From assembly GCF_000498755.1 (NCBI RefSeq), contig NZ_AXUS01000017.1, positions 19,481 through 83,480 on the forward strand: a stretch of DNA of 64,000 nucleotides. Direction: 5' to 3'. The notes below the pieces were generated by a model. The model was not told the DNA's origin. It did no database searches and was given only the letters and a program-made list of their open reading frames with translations. This document shows positions 38,980-48,832 of this stretch, in pieces. The stretch comes from Clostridioides mangenotii TR. Its GTDB lineage: Bacteria; Bacillota; Clostridia; Peptostreptococcales; Peptostreptococcaceae. Made by a program: the position numbers and the translations under genes. Position 1 is the first letter of the stretch. Each line of letters starts with the position of its first letter.

Positions 38980-39198
38980 ATGGCCAAAAAAGATGTTATA
39001 GAATTAGAAGGTACAGTCGTAGAAAATTTACCTAACGCTATGTTTAAAGTAAAACTAGAGAATGGACACGAAGTACTTTGTCATTTATCTGGGAAATTAA
39101 GAATGAACTTTATAAGAATTCTTGAAGGCGATAAGGTTAATGTTGAACTATCTCCATATGACCTTACAAGAGGAAGAATCACTTGGCGTAAGAAGTAG
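38980..39198 (+). CDS. infA: translation initiation factor IF-1
   Basis: This 72-residue OB-fold protein is the standard length ([20 protein letters not shown] to GRITWRKK). ATG 38980 follows GGAGGT at a slightly long spacing of 13 bp; the upstream in-frame ATG at 38944 would add 12 non-conserved residues. It binds the 30S A site during initiation. Confidence 0.97.
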   Translation: MAKKDVIELEGTVVENLPNAMFKVKLENGHEVLCHLSGKLRMNFIRILEGDKVNVELSPYDLTRGRITWRKK

Positions 39199-39235
39199 TA
39201 GACTATTAGATATTAGTCTAAGGAGGGATTAAATA

Positions 39236-39349
39236 ATGAAAGTAAGATCATCAGTAAAACCAATATGCGAAAAATGCAAATTAATAAAGAGAAATGGTAA
39301 AGTGATGGTAATCTGTGAAAATCCAAAGCATAAGCAAAGACAAGGTTAA
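39236..39349 (+). CDS. rpmJ: 50S ribosomal protein L36
   Basis: This 37-residue protein starts [20 protein letters not shown] and ends [11 protein letters not shown]. Its zinc ligands are Cys11, Cys14, Cys27 and His32, the zinc-binding (C+) form. AAGGAGGG lies 9 bp upstream. It occupies the usual place between infA and rpsM. Confidence 0.98.
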   Translation: MKVRSSVKPICEKCKLIKRNGKVMVICENPKHKQRQG

Positions 39350-39499
39350 TAAATTGTTTCTAGCATTTTGTTAAAACATATAGTATAATATTTTATTGTG
39401 ATGTTTGCGAAATGGTGCTAAAGCGTTTAAAAAAATATGATTTCAGATTATATGATAAACATTTTAACATTTAAAAACTAAGTGTAGGAGGTGCGATTA

Positions 39500-39871
39500 A
39501 TGGCAAGAATAGCTGGGGTAGATTTACCTAGAGAAAAAAGAGCAGAAATTGGCTTAACTTATATATACGGTATAGGTAGAGCGACTTCTAATGAAATATT
39601 AGCTAAGGCTGGAATAAATCCTGATTCGAGAATAAAAGATTTATCTGAAGACGAAGTTAATAGCTTAAGAAAAATAATTGATGACGATTTCTTAGTTGAA
39701 GGTGACTTAAGAAGAGAAATTGCTTTAAATATAAAGAGATTAAGAGATATCAAATGCTATAGAGGTATAAGACACGCTAAAGGTCTTCCGCTAAGAGGAC
39801 AAAAGACTAAGACTAACGCTAGAACTAGAAAAGGTCCTAAGAAGACAGTATCTCGTAAAAAGAAAAAATAA
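39500..39871 (+). CDS. rpsM: 30S ribosomal protein S13
   Basis: This 123-residue protein ([20 protein letters not shown]) has a basic C-terminal tail ([16 protein letters not shown]) that contacts P-site tRNA. ATG 39500 is chosen over the in-frame GTG 39491, which lies within the AGGAGGTG ribosome binding site. A 150-bp gap before it could hold an internal promoter, but none is clear. Confidence 0.98.
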   Translation: MARIAGVDLPREKRAEIGLTYIYGIGRATSNEILAKAGINPDSRIKDLSEDEVNSLRKIIDDDFLVEGDLRREIALNIKRLRDIKCYRGIRHAKGLPLRGQKTKTNARTRKGPKKTVSRKKKK

Positions 39872-39907
39872 TTAAACAATAACTGGATGAAGGAGGGAAA
39901 ATGTAAA

Positions 39908-40306
39908 ATGGCTAAACCAAAAAAGAAAGTTACACGTGTTAGAAGAAAAGAACGTAAAAACATAGAACGCGGTCATGCGCATATACAATCTACTTTTAAC
40001 AACACAATAATAACTCTAACAGACGTTCACGGGAACGCTTTATCTTGGGCTAGTTCAGGACAATTAGGGTTCAAAGGTTCAAGAAAATCAACTCCATTCG
40101 CATCTCAAATGGCTGCAGAGACTGCTGCTAAAGCTGCAATGGAACACGGTTTAAAGAGTGTTGAAGTATTCGTTAAAGGTCCAGGTTCTGGAAGAGAAGC
40201 TGCAATAAGAGCTTTACAAGCTACAGGACTAGAGGTAACAATGATAAAAGACGTTACTCCAATTCCTCATAATGGATGTAGACCACCAAAGAGAAGAAGA
40301 GTTTAA
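39908..40306 (+). CDS. rpsK: 30S ribosomal protein S11
   Basis: This 132-residue protein starts [20 protein letters not shown] from ATG 39908, with GAAGGAGGG 12 bp upstream, and contains [12 protein letters not shown] and [15 protein letters not shown] segments. S11 forms the 30S platform. The open frame extends to 39887 but only the later ATG gives the family N-terminus. Confidence 0.98.
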   Translation: MAKPKKKVTRVRRKERKNIERGHAHIQSTFNNTIITLTDVHGNALSWASSGQLGFKGSRKSTPFASQMAAETAAKAAMEHGLKSVEVFVKGPGSGREAAIRALQATGLEVTMIKDVTPIPHNGCRPPKRRRV

Positions 40307-40336
40307 TTTATATAGATAATAGGAGGTGTAATATAA

Positions 40337-40960
40337 ATGGCAAGATATACAGGTGCATCATGTAGACAGTGTCGTAGAGAGGGAATGAAATTATTCCTTA
40401 AAGGTGACAGATGTTATACAGACAAATGTGCTATAGCTAAAAGAAACTATGCCCCAGGACAACATGGTCAAGGGAGAAAGAAAGTTTCTAACTATGGATT
40501 ACAGTTGAGAGAAAAGCAAAAAGTTAAGAGAATATATGGAGTTTTAGAAACTCAATTTAGAAACCTTTATGAGCGTGCAGAAAACATGCAAGGTAAAGCA
40601 GGGGAGAACCTATTAAGCTTATTAGAGAAAAGATTAGATAATACAGTTTATAGAATGGGACTTGCTTCATCAAGAAAAGAAGCTAGACAATTAGTAACTC
40701 ATGCTCATTTCACTTTAAACGGACATAAGGTAGATATACCTTCATTATCAGTTAAAGTTGGAGATGTTATAGCAGTTAAAGAAAAATCTAGATCTTCAGA
40801 GAAATTTAAAGCACTAGTTGAAGGAAACACAAGAGTGGCTCCAAAATGGTTAGAGGCTGATGTAGAAGGAATGACTGCAAAAGTAGTTGGTGTTCCAGAC
40901 AGAGAAGATATAGATCTTGAAATCGCTGAACACCTAATCATAGAACTTTACTCTAAATAA
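40337..40960 (+). CDS. rpsD: 30S ribosomal protein S4
   Basis: This 207-residue protein has an N-terminal zinc-knuckle-like cluster (CRQC and CYTDKC, the four-cysteine form) and the S4 RNA-binding domain ([20 protein letters not shown]). S4 is a primary 16S-binding protein and in some bacteria regulates the alpha operon. It is followed by rpoA, as usual for clostridia. Confidence 0.98.
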   Translation: MARYTGASCRQCRREGMKLFLKGDRCYTDKCAIAKRNYAPGQHGQGRKKVSNYGLQLREKQKVKRIYGVLETQFRNLYERAENMQGKAGENLLSLLEKRLDNTVYRMGLASSRKEARQLVTHAHFTLNGHKVDIPSLSVKVGDVIAVKEKSRSSEKFKALVEGNTRVAPKWLEADVEGMTAKVVGVPDREDIDLEIAEHLIIELYSK

Positions 40961-41036
40961 TTAACATATATTAAATATTATTTTAAAATTTTGTTTGCCC
41001 TCAGTGGATTACTAAATTTTAAGGAGGGTTTTGTCC

Positions 41037-41990
41037 ATGATAGAAATAGAAAAACCGAAAGTAGACATCGTCGAGATCGGCGAAAACTACAGATATGGTA
41101 AATTTGTAATCGAGCCTCTAGAAAGAGGATATGGTATTACTATAGGTAATGCTTTAAGAAGAATATTATTATCTTCTTTACCAGGTGTTGCAGTTAATGC
41201 AATAAAAGTAGATGGAGTACTTCATGAGTTCTCAACTATTCCAGGTGTAAAAGAAGATGTAACAGAGATAATATTAACTTTAAAAGAACTTTCTGCTACT
41301 ATTGATGAAGATGTTGAAGAAGGTAGAACAATTAGAATAGAAGCTCAAGGGCCATGTACTGTAACAGGTGCAGATATAATTTGCCCTCCAGATGTTGAAG
41401 TAATAAGCAAAGATTTAGTTATTGCAACACTTGATGACAACGCTAAGCTTAATATGGACATATATATAGACAGAGGTAGAGGATATGTTTCTGCAGAAGA
41501 CAACAAATCAGATAATGTGCCAATAGGCGTATTACCTGTGGATTCAATATATACTCCTGTTGAAAAGGTCAGCTACCATGTAGAAAATACAAGAGTTGGT
41601 CAAAAGACAGATTACGATAAATTAGTTCTTGAAGTCTGGACTAATGGAAGTATAAACCCTCAAGAGGGAATATCTCTTGCAGCTAAAGTTTTAGTTGAAC
41701 ATCTAAACTTATTCATAGATTTAACAGAGCATGTAAGCAATGTTGAAATAATGGTAGAAAAAGAAGAAGATCAAAAAGAAAAAGTTCTTGAAATGACAAT
41801 AGAAGAGTTAGATCTATCAGTTAGATCGTACAACTGTTTAAAGAGAGCGGGAATTAATACAGTTGAAGAGCTAGCTAATAAATCTGAAGATGATATGATG
41901 AAGGTTAGAAACTTAGGTAAGAAGTCACTAGAAGAGGTTATCCAAAAACTAGAAGAACTTGGCTTACGTTTAAAACCTAACGAAGACTAA
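41037..41990 (+). CDS. rpoA: DNA-directed RNA polymerase alpha subunit
   Basis: This 317-residue protein has the N-terminal dimerisation domain ([20 protein letters not shown]) and a C-terminal domain (about 250-317; [20 protein letters not shown]) that contacts UP elements and activators. ATG 41037 lies 9 bp after AAGGAGGG; the TTG at 41031 is less well placed. Confidence 0.98.
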   Translation: MIEIEKPKVDIVEIGENYRYGKFVIEPLERGYGITIGNALRRILLSSLPGVAVNAIKVDGVLHEFSTIPGVKEDVTEIILTLKELSATIDEDVEEGRTIRIEAQGPCTVTGADIICPPDVEVISKDLVIATLDDNAKLNMDIYIDRGRGYVSAEDNKSDNVPIGVLPVDSIYTPVEKVSYHVENTRVGQKTDYDKLVLEVWTNGSINPQEGISLAAKVLVEHLNLFIDLTEHVSNVEIMVEKEEDQKEKVLEMTIEELDLSVRSYNCLKRAGINTVEELANKSEDDMMKVRNLGKKSLEEVIQKLEELGLRLKPNED

Positions 41991-42012
41991 GATCGCAAAG
42001 GAGGGAAATAGC

Positions 42013-42354
42013 ATGGCTAAGTACCGTAAATTAGGACGTGAGACATCTCACAGAAACCTAATGTTAAGAAACTTAGTTACTAGTTTACTGAGAAATGGTA
42101 AAATAGAAACTACAGTTACAAGAGCTAAAGAAACTCGTAGAATGGCTGAAAAAATGATCACTTTAGGAAAAAAAGGAGATCTACATGCTAGAAGACAAGT
42201 TTTAGCTTATGTTATGGACGAAACAGTAGTAAACAACTTATTTACTGATATAGCTCCAAAATATGCTGAAAGAAATGGTGGATACACTAGAATAATTAAA
42301 AAAGGGCCAAGAAGAGGCGACGCCGCTGAAATGGCAATTATTGAATTAGTTTAA
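42013..42354 (+). CDS. rplQ: 50S ribosomal protein L17
   Basis: This 113-residue protein starts [20 protein letters not shown] and contains [21 protein letters not shown]17 lies near the tunnel exit. It is the last gene of the long ribosomal protein array and is followed by a strong terminator. Confidence 0.99.
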   Translation: MAKYRKLGRETSHRNLMLRNLVTSLLRNGKIETTVTRAKETRRMAEKMITLGKKGDLHARRQVLAYVMDETVVNNLFTDIAPKYAERNGGYTRIIKKGPRRGDAAEMAIIELV

Positions 42355-42361
42355 TAATCCA

Positions 42362-42406
42362 GGGAGTTATCTCTACGAATTATTTCGTAGGGGTAGCTCC
42401 TTTTTT
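42362..42406 (+). terminator. Rho-independent terminator of the alpha operon
   Basis: A long hairpin (GGAG...CTACGAA paired with TTCGTAG...CTCC) is followed by TTTTTTAT directly after rplQ. Confidence 0.9.
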
Positions 42407-42444
42407 ATATTCAATTAAACACAAAAAAAGAATCTAACGTCTTT

Positions 42445-42919
42445 ATGAGTATACCGGCAATTTCTCATCTAACAAGCATAGAATTTAGAAAACCGATAAC
42501 TTTTTTTGTAGGCGAAAACGGAACAGGTAAGTCGACACTTCTTGAGGCAATAGCTGTTAGTTTTGGATTTAATACAGAGAGGGTGGAAGTTTAGATTTTA
42601 TCTTCAATACAAAGGGCAGTCACTCAGGGCTGCACGACTATATTACGATTATGAGGGGATTAAAGAGATCTAGGGATGGTTTTTTCTTAAGAGCTGAGAG
42701 TTTTTTACAATGTAGCTACTTATATCGAGGAAACGGAAAATTATAGAACAAGTGGAGTAGAATATATTACTAGCCATAGAAGAGGTGGATATATTAAGTT
42801 TTGATGGATATGAGATTGAAAAGTTGGATTATGAAGAGACTGAAGTGTATCAAATACAAAGATGTTTATTTGAGGATAGAAAGCGTATTCTAAGTAGGAT
42901 AATTGATATAGATAATTAA
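42445..42919 (+). pseudogene. remnant of a predicted AAA-family ATPase
   Basis: The first frame reads SIPAISHLTSIEFRKPITFF and then VGENGTGKSTLLEA with an intact Walker A, stopping at a TAG near 42594. In other frames follow SLDFIFNTKGSHSGLHDYIT, FFLRAESF, YNVATYIEETEN, and at the end LLAIEEVDILSFDGYEIEKL to the stop at 42919. Together they match the start, middle and end of the small bacterial ATPases of the AAA_23/SMC-like type. At least three shifts are needed and the segment with Walker B and signature motif is deleted. Confidence 0.78.
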
Positions 42920-43007
42920 GATGGGCCTTAATTTTAGACATCTTTATTTTTAATTTAACAGGAAACAACATAAAAATAATTTAGCTTTATTTTTTAATGT
43001 ATACATA

Positions 43008-43016
43008 TGGTATAAT
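43008..43016 (+). promoter_or_regulatory. extended -10 promoter upstream of ecfA1
   Basis: TGGTATAAT is an extended -10 element (TG-N-TATAAT) 59 bp before the ecfA1 start. No good -35 is seen. Confidence 0.5.
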
Positions 43017-43074
43017 AATGTGTAAACTAGGTTTGTAAAGACTTAGGAGACTGCTTATACAAAAGGAGCTGGCT

Positions 43075-43908
43075 ATGAACAATATAGTAAAGGTTAACAA
43101 TATATCATTTGAATACGTTACAGAAGAAGCTAAAGTCAAAGCTATAGATAATTTAAGTCTAGATGTTAAAGAGGGCGAGTTTGTGGCTATAATAGGCCAT
43201 AATGGCTCTGGTAAATCGACATTATCAAAAAATTTAAATGCAATATTACTGCCTTCTGAAGGCAATATACTTATAGATGGAATAGATACTAGATCTGAAG
43301 AACAACTTTGGGATATAAGACAGACAGCAGGTATGGTTTTTCAAAACCCAGATAATCAGATAGTAGCGACAATAGTTGAAGAAGATGTAGCTTTTGGGCC
43401 TGAAAATTTAGGTATAGAGCCTAGAGAAATACGTGACAGAGTTGAAAAAGCACTTAAAAGTGTAAATATGTATGAATTTAGAAGGAGACAGCCACATCTG
43501 CTATCTGGTGGTCAAAAACAAAGGGTTGCGATAGCTGGTATAATTGCCATGAAACCAAAGTGCATTATATTCGATGAAGCTACAGCGATGTTAGATCCAT
43601 CTGGTAGAAAAGAAGTTATGAGGACTATCAAAGAGCTGAACGGTAAAGAAAATATAACCACTCTACATATTACGCACTTTATGGAAGAAGCTGTAGAGGC
43701 TGATAGAGTGATAGTTATGGAAAAAGGAAGAAAGATATTAGAAGGCACCCCAAGAGAGGTATTTAGGCATATCAAAGAGCTTAAAGATATAGGTCTTGAT
43801 GTTCCTTGCATGACAGAATTGTCGAGTCTACTAAAAGAAGAAGGCGTAGACATTTCTGATGATATATTAACAGTGGATGAGATGGTGATGAATTTATGTC
43901 AATTATAG
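43075..43908 (+). CDS. ecfA1: energy-coupling factor transporter ATPase A1
   Basis: This 277-residue ABC ATPase has Walker [10 protein letters not shown] (41-49), signature [13 protein letters not shown] and Walker [13 protein letters not shown], followed by the C-terminal EcfA dimerisation region. With EcfA2 and EcfT it energises group II ECF importers that take up vitamins and trace metals through separate S components, none of which is in this window. It overlaps ecfA2 by 13 bp. The cluster sits after the ribosomal array, as in many Firmicutes. Confidence 0.95.
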   Translation: MNNIVKVNNISFEYVTEEAKVKAIDNLSLDVKEGEFVAIIGHNGSGKSTLSKNLNAILLPSEGNILIDGIDTRSEEQLWDIRQTAGMVFQNPDNQIVATIVEEDVAFGPENLGIEPREIRDRVEKALKSVNMYEFRRRQPHLLSGGQKQRVAIAGIIAMKPKCIIFDEATAMLDPSGRKEVMRTIKELNGKENITTLHITHFMEEAVEADRVIVMEKGRKILEGTPREVFRHIKELKDIGLDVPCMTELSSLLKEEGVDISDDILTVDEMVMNLCQL

Positions 43909-44762
43909 TAGAAAACTTAACACATATATACGATGAAGGTATGCCATTCGCTAATAAATCATTAGATAATGTGTCTTTTGAAATCAAGTATGGCGATTTT
44001 GTTGGGCTTATAGGCCATACTGGATCTGGTAAATCGACGCTGATTCAGCATCTTAACGGTATACTGAAGCCTTCATCAGGAAATATATATATAAATGGTT
44101 TTGATATAACTAAGAAGGATTTAAACCTTACAGAGATAAGAAAAAGGGTAGGGGTAGTGTTTCAGTACCCAGAATACCAACTTTTTGAAGAGACAATAAG
44201 CAAGGATATTGCATTTGGACCGAATAACTTAGGTCTGGGAGAAGAAGAGGTAAATAAAAGAGTAAAAGAATCGATAAAGGCAGTGGGGCTTGATTACGAA
44301 GAATTTAAAGATAAATCTCCATTTGATCTGTCTGGTGGACAAAAGCGTAGAGTTGCAATAGCTGGGGTTATAGCTATGAACCCGGAAGTATTGATATTGG
44401 ACGAACCGACAGCGGGACTTGATCCAGGTGGAAGAGACGAGATATTTGAGCTTATACAAACTCTACATAAAAAAAATAATATGACAATTATACTGTCTTC
44501 TCATAATATGGATGATATGGCTAAATTAGCGAACAATATAATTGTTATGAATAAAGGTCAGATAGAGTTTATGGGAAGCCCTAGAGAAATATTTAAATCG
44601 AATTCAGCAAGACTAAAGGAAATAGGGCTAGACATACCACAGGTACTTGAACTTGCGATCAAACTTAGAGAAAGAGGATTTGATGTAAGGGAAGATATAA
44701 TTACAGTAGATGAAGCAAAAGAAGAGATACTAAGAGTGTTGAGAGGAAGGGAAAAATGCTAA
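43896..44762 (+). CDS. ecfA2: energy-coupling factor transporter ATPase A2
   Basis: This 288-residue ABC ATPase is the partner of EcfA1, with Walker [10 protein letters not shown] (40-48), signature [13 protein letters not shown] and Walker [12 protein letters not shown]. It starts inside the end of ecfA1 and overlaps ecfT by 7 bp, so the three genes are translationally coupled and likely made in fixed ratio. Confidence 0.95.
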   Translation: MSIIVENLTHIYDEGMPFANKSLDNVSFEIKYGDFVGLIGHTGSGKSTLIQHLNGILKPSSGNIYINGFDITKKDLNLTEIRKRVGVVFQYPEYQLFEETISKDIAFGPNNLGLGEEEVNKRVKESIKAVGLDYEEFKDKSPFDLSGGQKRRVAIAGVIAMNPEVLILDEPTAGLDPGGRDEIFELIQTLHKKNNMTIILSSHNMDDMAKLANNIIVMNKGQIEFMGSPREIFKSNSARLKEIGLDIPQVLELAIKLRERGFDVREDIITVDEAKEEILRVLRGREKC

Positions 44763-45553
44763 AAGATATAACAATCGGACAATACTATCCATCTGACTCC
44801 ACAATCCATAGATTGGATCCTAGAATAAAGCTTATAGCCACATTAATATTTATGGTGTCAATATTTGTTATAAACAAATACTGGGCTTATTCCGTGGTCT
44901 TGATCTCTATGCTTGCAATGATAAAGCTATCAAATATACCGGTCAAATTAATAGTCAAAGGAATTAAACCCCTAAAATGGATTATACTATTTACGTTTAT
45001 AATAAACTTATTCTTTATACCGGGAGATACTCTATGGTCATTAGGAATAGTTAAAATAACTACACAAGGTTTAAATCAAGCGATTTTTATGGCAACTAGG
45101 CTTGTGTTCTTAGTAGCGGGTACGTCGATACTTACGCTTACAACATCTCCAATCGAGCTTACAGACGGAATAGAGAGGCTCTTAAAGCCATTTAATAAGC
45201 TGGGACTACCAGTCCACGAACTTGCTATGATGATGACCATAGCACTTAGATTTATACCTACACTACTTGATGAGACAGATAAAATTATGAAAGCTCAGAT
45301 GTCTAGAGGAGCAGATTTTGAAAGTAAAAACATAATAAATAGAGCTAAAAATTTAGTTCCACTTCTTGTACCACTGTTCGTGAGCGCTTTTAGAAGAGCA
45401 GATGAATTAGCAATGGCTATGGAAGCCAGATGCTATAGGGGTGGGGAGAACAGAACCAAAATGAGAGAGATTGTAATGACAAAGGCTGATTATATAGCGT
45501 GGGTTATTCAATTTATCTATCTTATAGCTATTATAGCTACTAGATTTATTTAG
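44756..45553 (+). CDS. ecfT: energy-coupling factor transporter transmembrane protein EcfT
   Basis: This 265-residue membrane protein has about five or six transmembrane helices and the two conserved cytoplasmic coupling motifs, [11 protein letters not shown] and [10 protein letters not shown], through which EcfT contacts the ATPases. It binds the substrate-specific S component in the membrane. truA starts 10 bp later, as in Bacillus. Confidence 0.95.
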   Translation: MLKDITIGQYYPSDSTIHRLDPRIKLIATLIFMVSIFVINKYWAYSVVLISMLAMIKLSNIPVKLIVKGIKPLKWIILFTFIINLFFIPGDTLWSLGIVKITTQGLNQAIFMATRLVFLVAGTSILTLTTSPIELTDGIERLLKPFNKLGLPVHELAMMMTIALRFIPTLLDETDKIMKAQMSRGADFESKNIINRAKNLVPLLVPLFVSAFRRADELAMAMEARCYRGGENRTKMREIVMTKADYIAWVIQFIYLIAIIATRFI

Positions 45554-45562
45554 GAGTATTTT

Positions 45563-46294
45563 ATGAGAAATATTAAAATAACAGTACAATATAATGGAAA
45601 GAACTACTGTGGTTGGCAAAGTCAACCTGACTCAGTGGGTATACAAGGCGCCATTGAAAATGCTTATTATGAAATTGCAAAAGAAAAAATAAAAGTTATA
45701 GGTTCTGGAAGGACAGACTCTGGGGTACATGCACTTGGACAAGTTGCAAACTTTACTACAGATTCTAGCATCAGTGCGGATAAAATACCTAATGCACTGA
45801 ATGCTAAACTGCCTAAGGACATATCAGTTGTAGAAGCTGAAGATGTCGTTGAAGATTTTCATGCTAGATACAGTGCAAAAAGTAAGTGTTATAGATATAT
45901 GATTCATAACAACAGGTACAGAAACCCGATCGTCAGTGGAATATCATATCAGGTCAAATACGACTTAGACTTTGATAAAATGGTAAGAGAATCAAAGTCG
46001 CTAATAGGGACTCACGATTATAAGGGATTTATGAGTTCTGGATCTCAGGTAAAGAGCACCGTTAGAACAATATATGATTTAAGATTAGAGAAAAAAGAAG
46101 ACATGATTGTTCTTGAGATTGAAGGTAATGGTTTTTTATACAATATGGTTAGAATCATAATAGGAACATTAGTAGATATTGGAAGAGGAAGAATCACTGA
46201 ACCTCTGTCAGAAGTGATAGAGTCAAAAGATAGGGGTAAGAGTGGTCACACTGCTCCAGCTTGTGGATTATTTCTCAAAAAAGTTTTCTATTAA
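45563..46294 (+). CDS. truA: tRNA pseudouridine(38-40) synthase
   Basis: This 243-residue enzyme has the catalytic aspartate in GSGRTDSGVHALGQ (Asp52) and the HARYSAKSKCYRYMI segment. It isomerises uridines 38-40 in the anticodon stem-loop of tRNAs. It is cotranscribed with the ecf genes. Confidence 0.97.
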   Translation: MRNIKITVQYNGKNYCGWQSQPDSVGIQGAIENAYYEIAKEKIKVIGSGRTDSGVHALGQVANFTTDSSISADKIPNALNAKLPKDISVVEAEDVVEDFHARYSAKSKCYRYMIHNNRYRNPIVSGISYQVKYDLDFDKMVRESKSLIGTHDYKGFMSSGSQVKSTVRTIYDLRLEKKEDMIVLEIEGNGFLYNMVRIIIGTLVDIGRGRITEPLSEVIESKDRGKSGHTAPACGLFLKKVFY

Positions 46295-46296
46295 TA

Positions 46297-46325
46297 TTGA
46301 CATACAGCCCATAGTGTATTAAAAT
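46297..46325 (+). promoter_or_regulatory. sigma-A-type promoter of rplM-rpsI
   Basis: TTGACA (46297-46302), a 17-nt spacer and TAAAAT (46320-46325). It starts right after the truA stop. Confidence 0.8.
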
Positions 46326-46343
46326 ATATAAGCATGTGTTAAT

Positions 46344-46364
46344 AAGTCCACTTGCCCCGGACTT
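46344..46364 (+). promoter_or_regulatory. leader hairpin upstream of rplM
   Basis: AAGTCC (46344-46349) pairs with GGACTT (46359-46364) around ACTTGCCCC in the 5' leader of rplM. Its place matches L13 leader RNAs of other Firmicutes, by which L13 controls its own operon, but I cannot confirm the full motif. Confidence 0.5.
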
Positions 46365-46414
46365 GACATAGACGGAACAATAATTTTAAGGAAAAAGAGC
46401 TGAGGAGGATAACG

Positions 46415-46846
46415 ATGAAAAGTTATATAGATAAGCCAGCTGATGTACAAAGAAATTGGTACTTAGTTGATGCTAAAGGAAAAACATTAGGCCGTATGGC
46501 TACAGAAATAGCTACTATATTAAGAGGAAAGCACAAACCAACATTTACTCCTCATGTAGATGGTGGAGACTTTGTTGTTGTAATAAATGCTGATAAAGTA
46601 GTGTTAACAGGAAAGAAATTAGATCAAAAAATGTACAGATATCATACAGGTTATGTAGGTGGATTAAAAGAAATATCTTACAAGCATATGATGGAAAATA
46701 AACCAGAAGAAGTAGTAGCACACGCAGTAAGCGGAATGTTACCTAAAAATAAATTAAGAAGCAGAATGATGACTAGATTAAGAGTATTTGTTGGTGCAGA
46801 ACACACTCACGCAGCTCAAAATCCAGAAGTTATAGACTTTAAATAA
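46415..46846 (+). CDS. rplM: 50S ribosomal protein L13
   Basis: This 143-residue protein starts with [20 protein letters not shown] and has the [20 protein letters not shown] segment and [20 protein letters not shown] near the C-terminus. L13 is an early 50S assembly protein. The ribosome binding site is GAGGAGG. It forms a two-gene operon with rpsI. Confidence 0.99.
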   Translation: MKSYIDKPADVQRNWYLVDAKGKTLGRMATEIATILRGKHKPTFTPHVDGGDFVVVINADKVVLTGKKLDQKMYRYHTGYVGGLKEISYKHMMENKPEEVVAHAVSGMLPKNKLRSRMMTRLRVFVGAEHTHAAQNPEVIDFK

Positions 46847-46873
46847 GGTTAATCGGTGAAAGGAGGAGTTATC

Positions 46874-47266
46874 ATGGCGAACGTTCAATATTATGGAACA
46901 GGAAGAAGAAAGCATTCTACAGCTAGAGTAAGACTAGTTGCAGGTGAAGGAAACATAACAGTAAACGGAAGAGATTTAAGTAACTATTTCGATTACGAAA
47001 CACTAATAAGAGATGTTAAGCAACCATTAGTATTAACTGGTAATGAAAATAAATACGATGTTATAGTAAGAGTTGAAGGTGGAGGATTCACTGGACAAGC
47101 TGGAGCTATAAGACACGGAATATCAAGAGCATTACTAAAAGCTGACACTGATTTAAGACCTGCTTTAAAGAAAGAAGGATTCTTAACTAGAGATGCTAGA
47201 ATGAAAGAAAGAAAGAAATACGGACTGAAAGCAGCGAGAAGAGCTCCACAGTTCTCAAAAAGATAG
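46874..47266 (+). CDS. rpsI: 30S ribosomal protein S9
   Basis: This 130-residue protein starts [20 protein letters not shown] from ATG 46874, after AAAGGAGG; an in-frame GTG at 46856 lies upstream of that site. It ends in [12 protein letters not shown], the tail that reaches the P-site tRNA anticodon loop. A terminator follows. Confidence 0.98.
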   Translation: MANVQYYGTGRRKHSTARVRLVAGEGNITVNGRDLSNYFDYETLIRDVKQPLVLTGNENKYDVIVRVEGGGFTGQAGAIRHGISRALLKADTDLRPALKKEGFLTRDARMKERKKYGLKAARRAPQFSKR

Positions 47267-47286
47267 TTATATACGATATATTCAAG

Positions 47287-47322
47287 ATCTCAATGGAAAA
47301 TTTATTCCATTGGGATTTTTTA
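47287..47322 (+). terminator. Rho-independent terminator after rpsI
   Basis: A 12-bp stem (CTCAATGGAA with TTCCATTGGG) is followed by TTTTTTATTT. Confidence 0.9.
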
Positions 47323-47711
47323 TTTATACAGAAACTTTTTTGAGTTTTTATTTACTTTAAATAGAAAACTGTAACATTTACGAATGAGAAGTGTACACAA
47401 TTTTCTAATACCTTGCTAAAAGGTATAGGTAAATTTTCAATAGGATTTGACAGGTAGAATGGATAACAAGTTATTTTTTTAGTTCTCTTAAGATCGAGTA
47501 TATAATAATTAGTAAACAATTTTGCTTTACTAGTTAATGATAAGTAATTGTTTTGATATTTCATTAGATAATCTAATATTTAACTTTGCATAGATATAAA
47601 CTATAATTAATGTTATTTAAATAGATAATACAAATTTGAAGTTGATGTATCCTCTAGATATAATTGAGGAGAAGACAAAAATTTACATATTTAGGGAAAA
47701 GGAGAAATATT
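47323..47711. other. non-coding region upstream of pstS
   Basis: About 390 bp without a credible gene. TATAAT at 47602-47607 with TTTAAC 17 nt upstream may be the pst promoter, but the -35 is weak, as expected for an activator-dependent Pho promoter. I could not identify clear PhoP-type TTAACA repeats. Confidence 0.45.
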
Positions 47712-48632
47712 ATGAAAAAAAGATTGTTAGCTTTATGTATAACCTTAATGATGGTAGCCGTACTTGCTATAGGATGTTCAAGTCCTGACAAATCTACAGA
47801 TTCTAAAGCAGAAGACAAAAAAGCATCAGTGTCATCGAGCCAAATTTACTTTAATGGATCTTCAACTTTAGCACCAGTAATAACTACAATTGCAACTAAC
47901 TTTAACGAAGAACACGGAACATGGGACAAAGTTGATTCAAAATTCCCAGAGGAAGCCATATCAATATATGTAGCGGCAGGCGGATCTGGACAGGGTACAA
48001 AGGCTATAATTGATGGAACTACTACATTTGGTATGGTAGCTAGAGAAGTGAAGGACGAAGAGAAAAAGGAAATTAAAGACGAAAAAGAATATCAAGTTGG
48101 GATTGATGCATTAACACTAGCAGTTAATCCAGAAAACCCAGTAACAGGTGTTTTAGACAACCTTACTAAAGATCAAATAGTTAAGATATTCTCTGGAGAT
48201 TACAAAACTTGGAAAGATCTAGACCCTTCTCTTCCAGCAGAGAAGATAGTTGTAATAACTAGAGATATAAGCGGTGGAGCTCATGAAGTATTCCAAAAGA
48301 ATATAATGGGGGATACAGATGTGACATCAGAATCTATTCAAGCTCCAACAATGGGTGGATTAGTTGAAAAAATTATAGATAATAAATACGCTATTGGTTA
48401 CGCATCATACGGAGTTGCAAACCAAAATGAAGGTAAGATAAAAGTACTAAAAGTAGACGGAGTAGAAGCTAATGAAGCTAATATTTTAGATGGTTCGTAC
48501 ATAATTCAAAGACCTTTACTTCTAGTTGGATCTGGAAAAGCAACAGATGAGCAACAAGCATTCCTTGATGTCGTACTTGGAGAAGAAGGACAAGCTATAG
48601 TAAAAGAGATGGGATTCATCCCTATGAAGTAA
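47712..48632 (+). CDS. pstS: phosphate ABC transporter substrate-binding lipoprotein PstS
   Basis: This 306-residue lipoprotein has a type II signal peptide with lipobox LAIGC (Cys22), a short Ser/Asp/Lys linker and the phosphate-binding PBP fold (FNGSSTLAPV, AGGSGQGTKAI, TRDISGGAHEVF). It captures phosphate outside the membrane for PstCAB. ATG 47712, with AAAAGGAG upstream, is preferred over the longer open frame because it gives a proper signal peptide. It is separated from pstC by a large hairpin. Confidence 0.95.
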   Translation: MKKRLLALCITLMMVAVLAIGCSSPDKSTDSKAEDKKASVSSSQIYFNGSSTLAPVITTIATNFNEEHGTWDKVDSKFPEEAISIYVAAGGSGQGTKAIIDGTTTFGMVAREVKDEEKKEIKDEKEYQVGIDALTLAVNPENPVTGVLDNLTKDQIVKIFSGDYKTWKDLDPSLPAEKIVVITRDISGGAHEVFQKNIMGDTDVTSESIQAPTMGGLVEKIIDNKYAIGYASYGVANQNEGKIKVLKVDGVEANEANILDGSYIIQRPLLLVGSGKATDEQQAFLDVVLGEEGQAIVKEMGFIPMK

Positions 48633-48682
48633 TTTGATTACAAGATGGCGTCTCAATATAAAGATATTGATGTAGTAAAACA

Positions 48683-48768
48683 CGGTAGGTAATATGATAT
48701 CAATTCGAATCGGCCAGTATGAATGTCAGCTGGCTATATCGAGCTCATTGATACCTGATTGCCTACCG
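48683..48768 (+). promoter_or_regulatory. large imperfect hairpin between pstS and pstC
   Basis: Helices CGGTAGG/CCTACCG, TATCAAT/ATTGATA, TCGA with TCGA and GGCCAG/CTGGCT stack into one long stem with small bulges; only a TTTT follows. It probably lets most transcripts stop or be cut after pstS, giving more PstS than channel, but it resembles neither a classic terminator nor a known riboswitch. Confidence 0.6.
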
Positions 48769-48832
48769 ATTTTGCATGTTTATCTGTCATGTTTAGTTTT
48801 GAGATGTTTTATTCTTTAAAGGGGGAATAACT

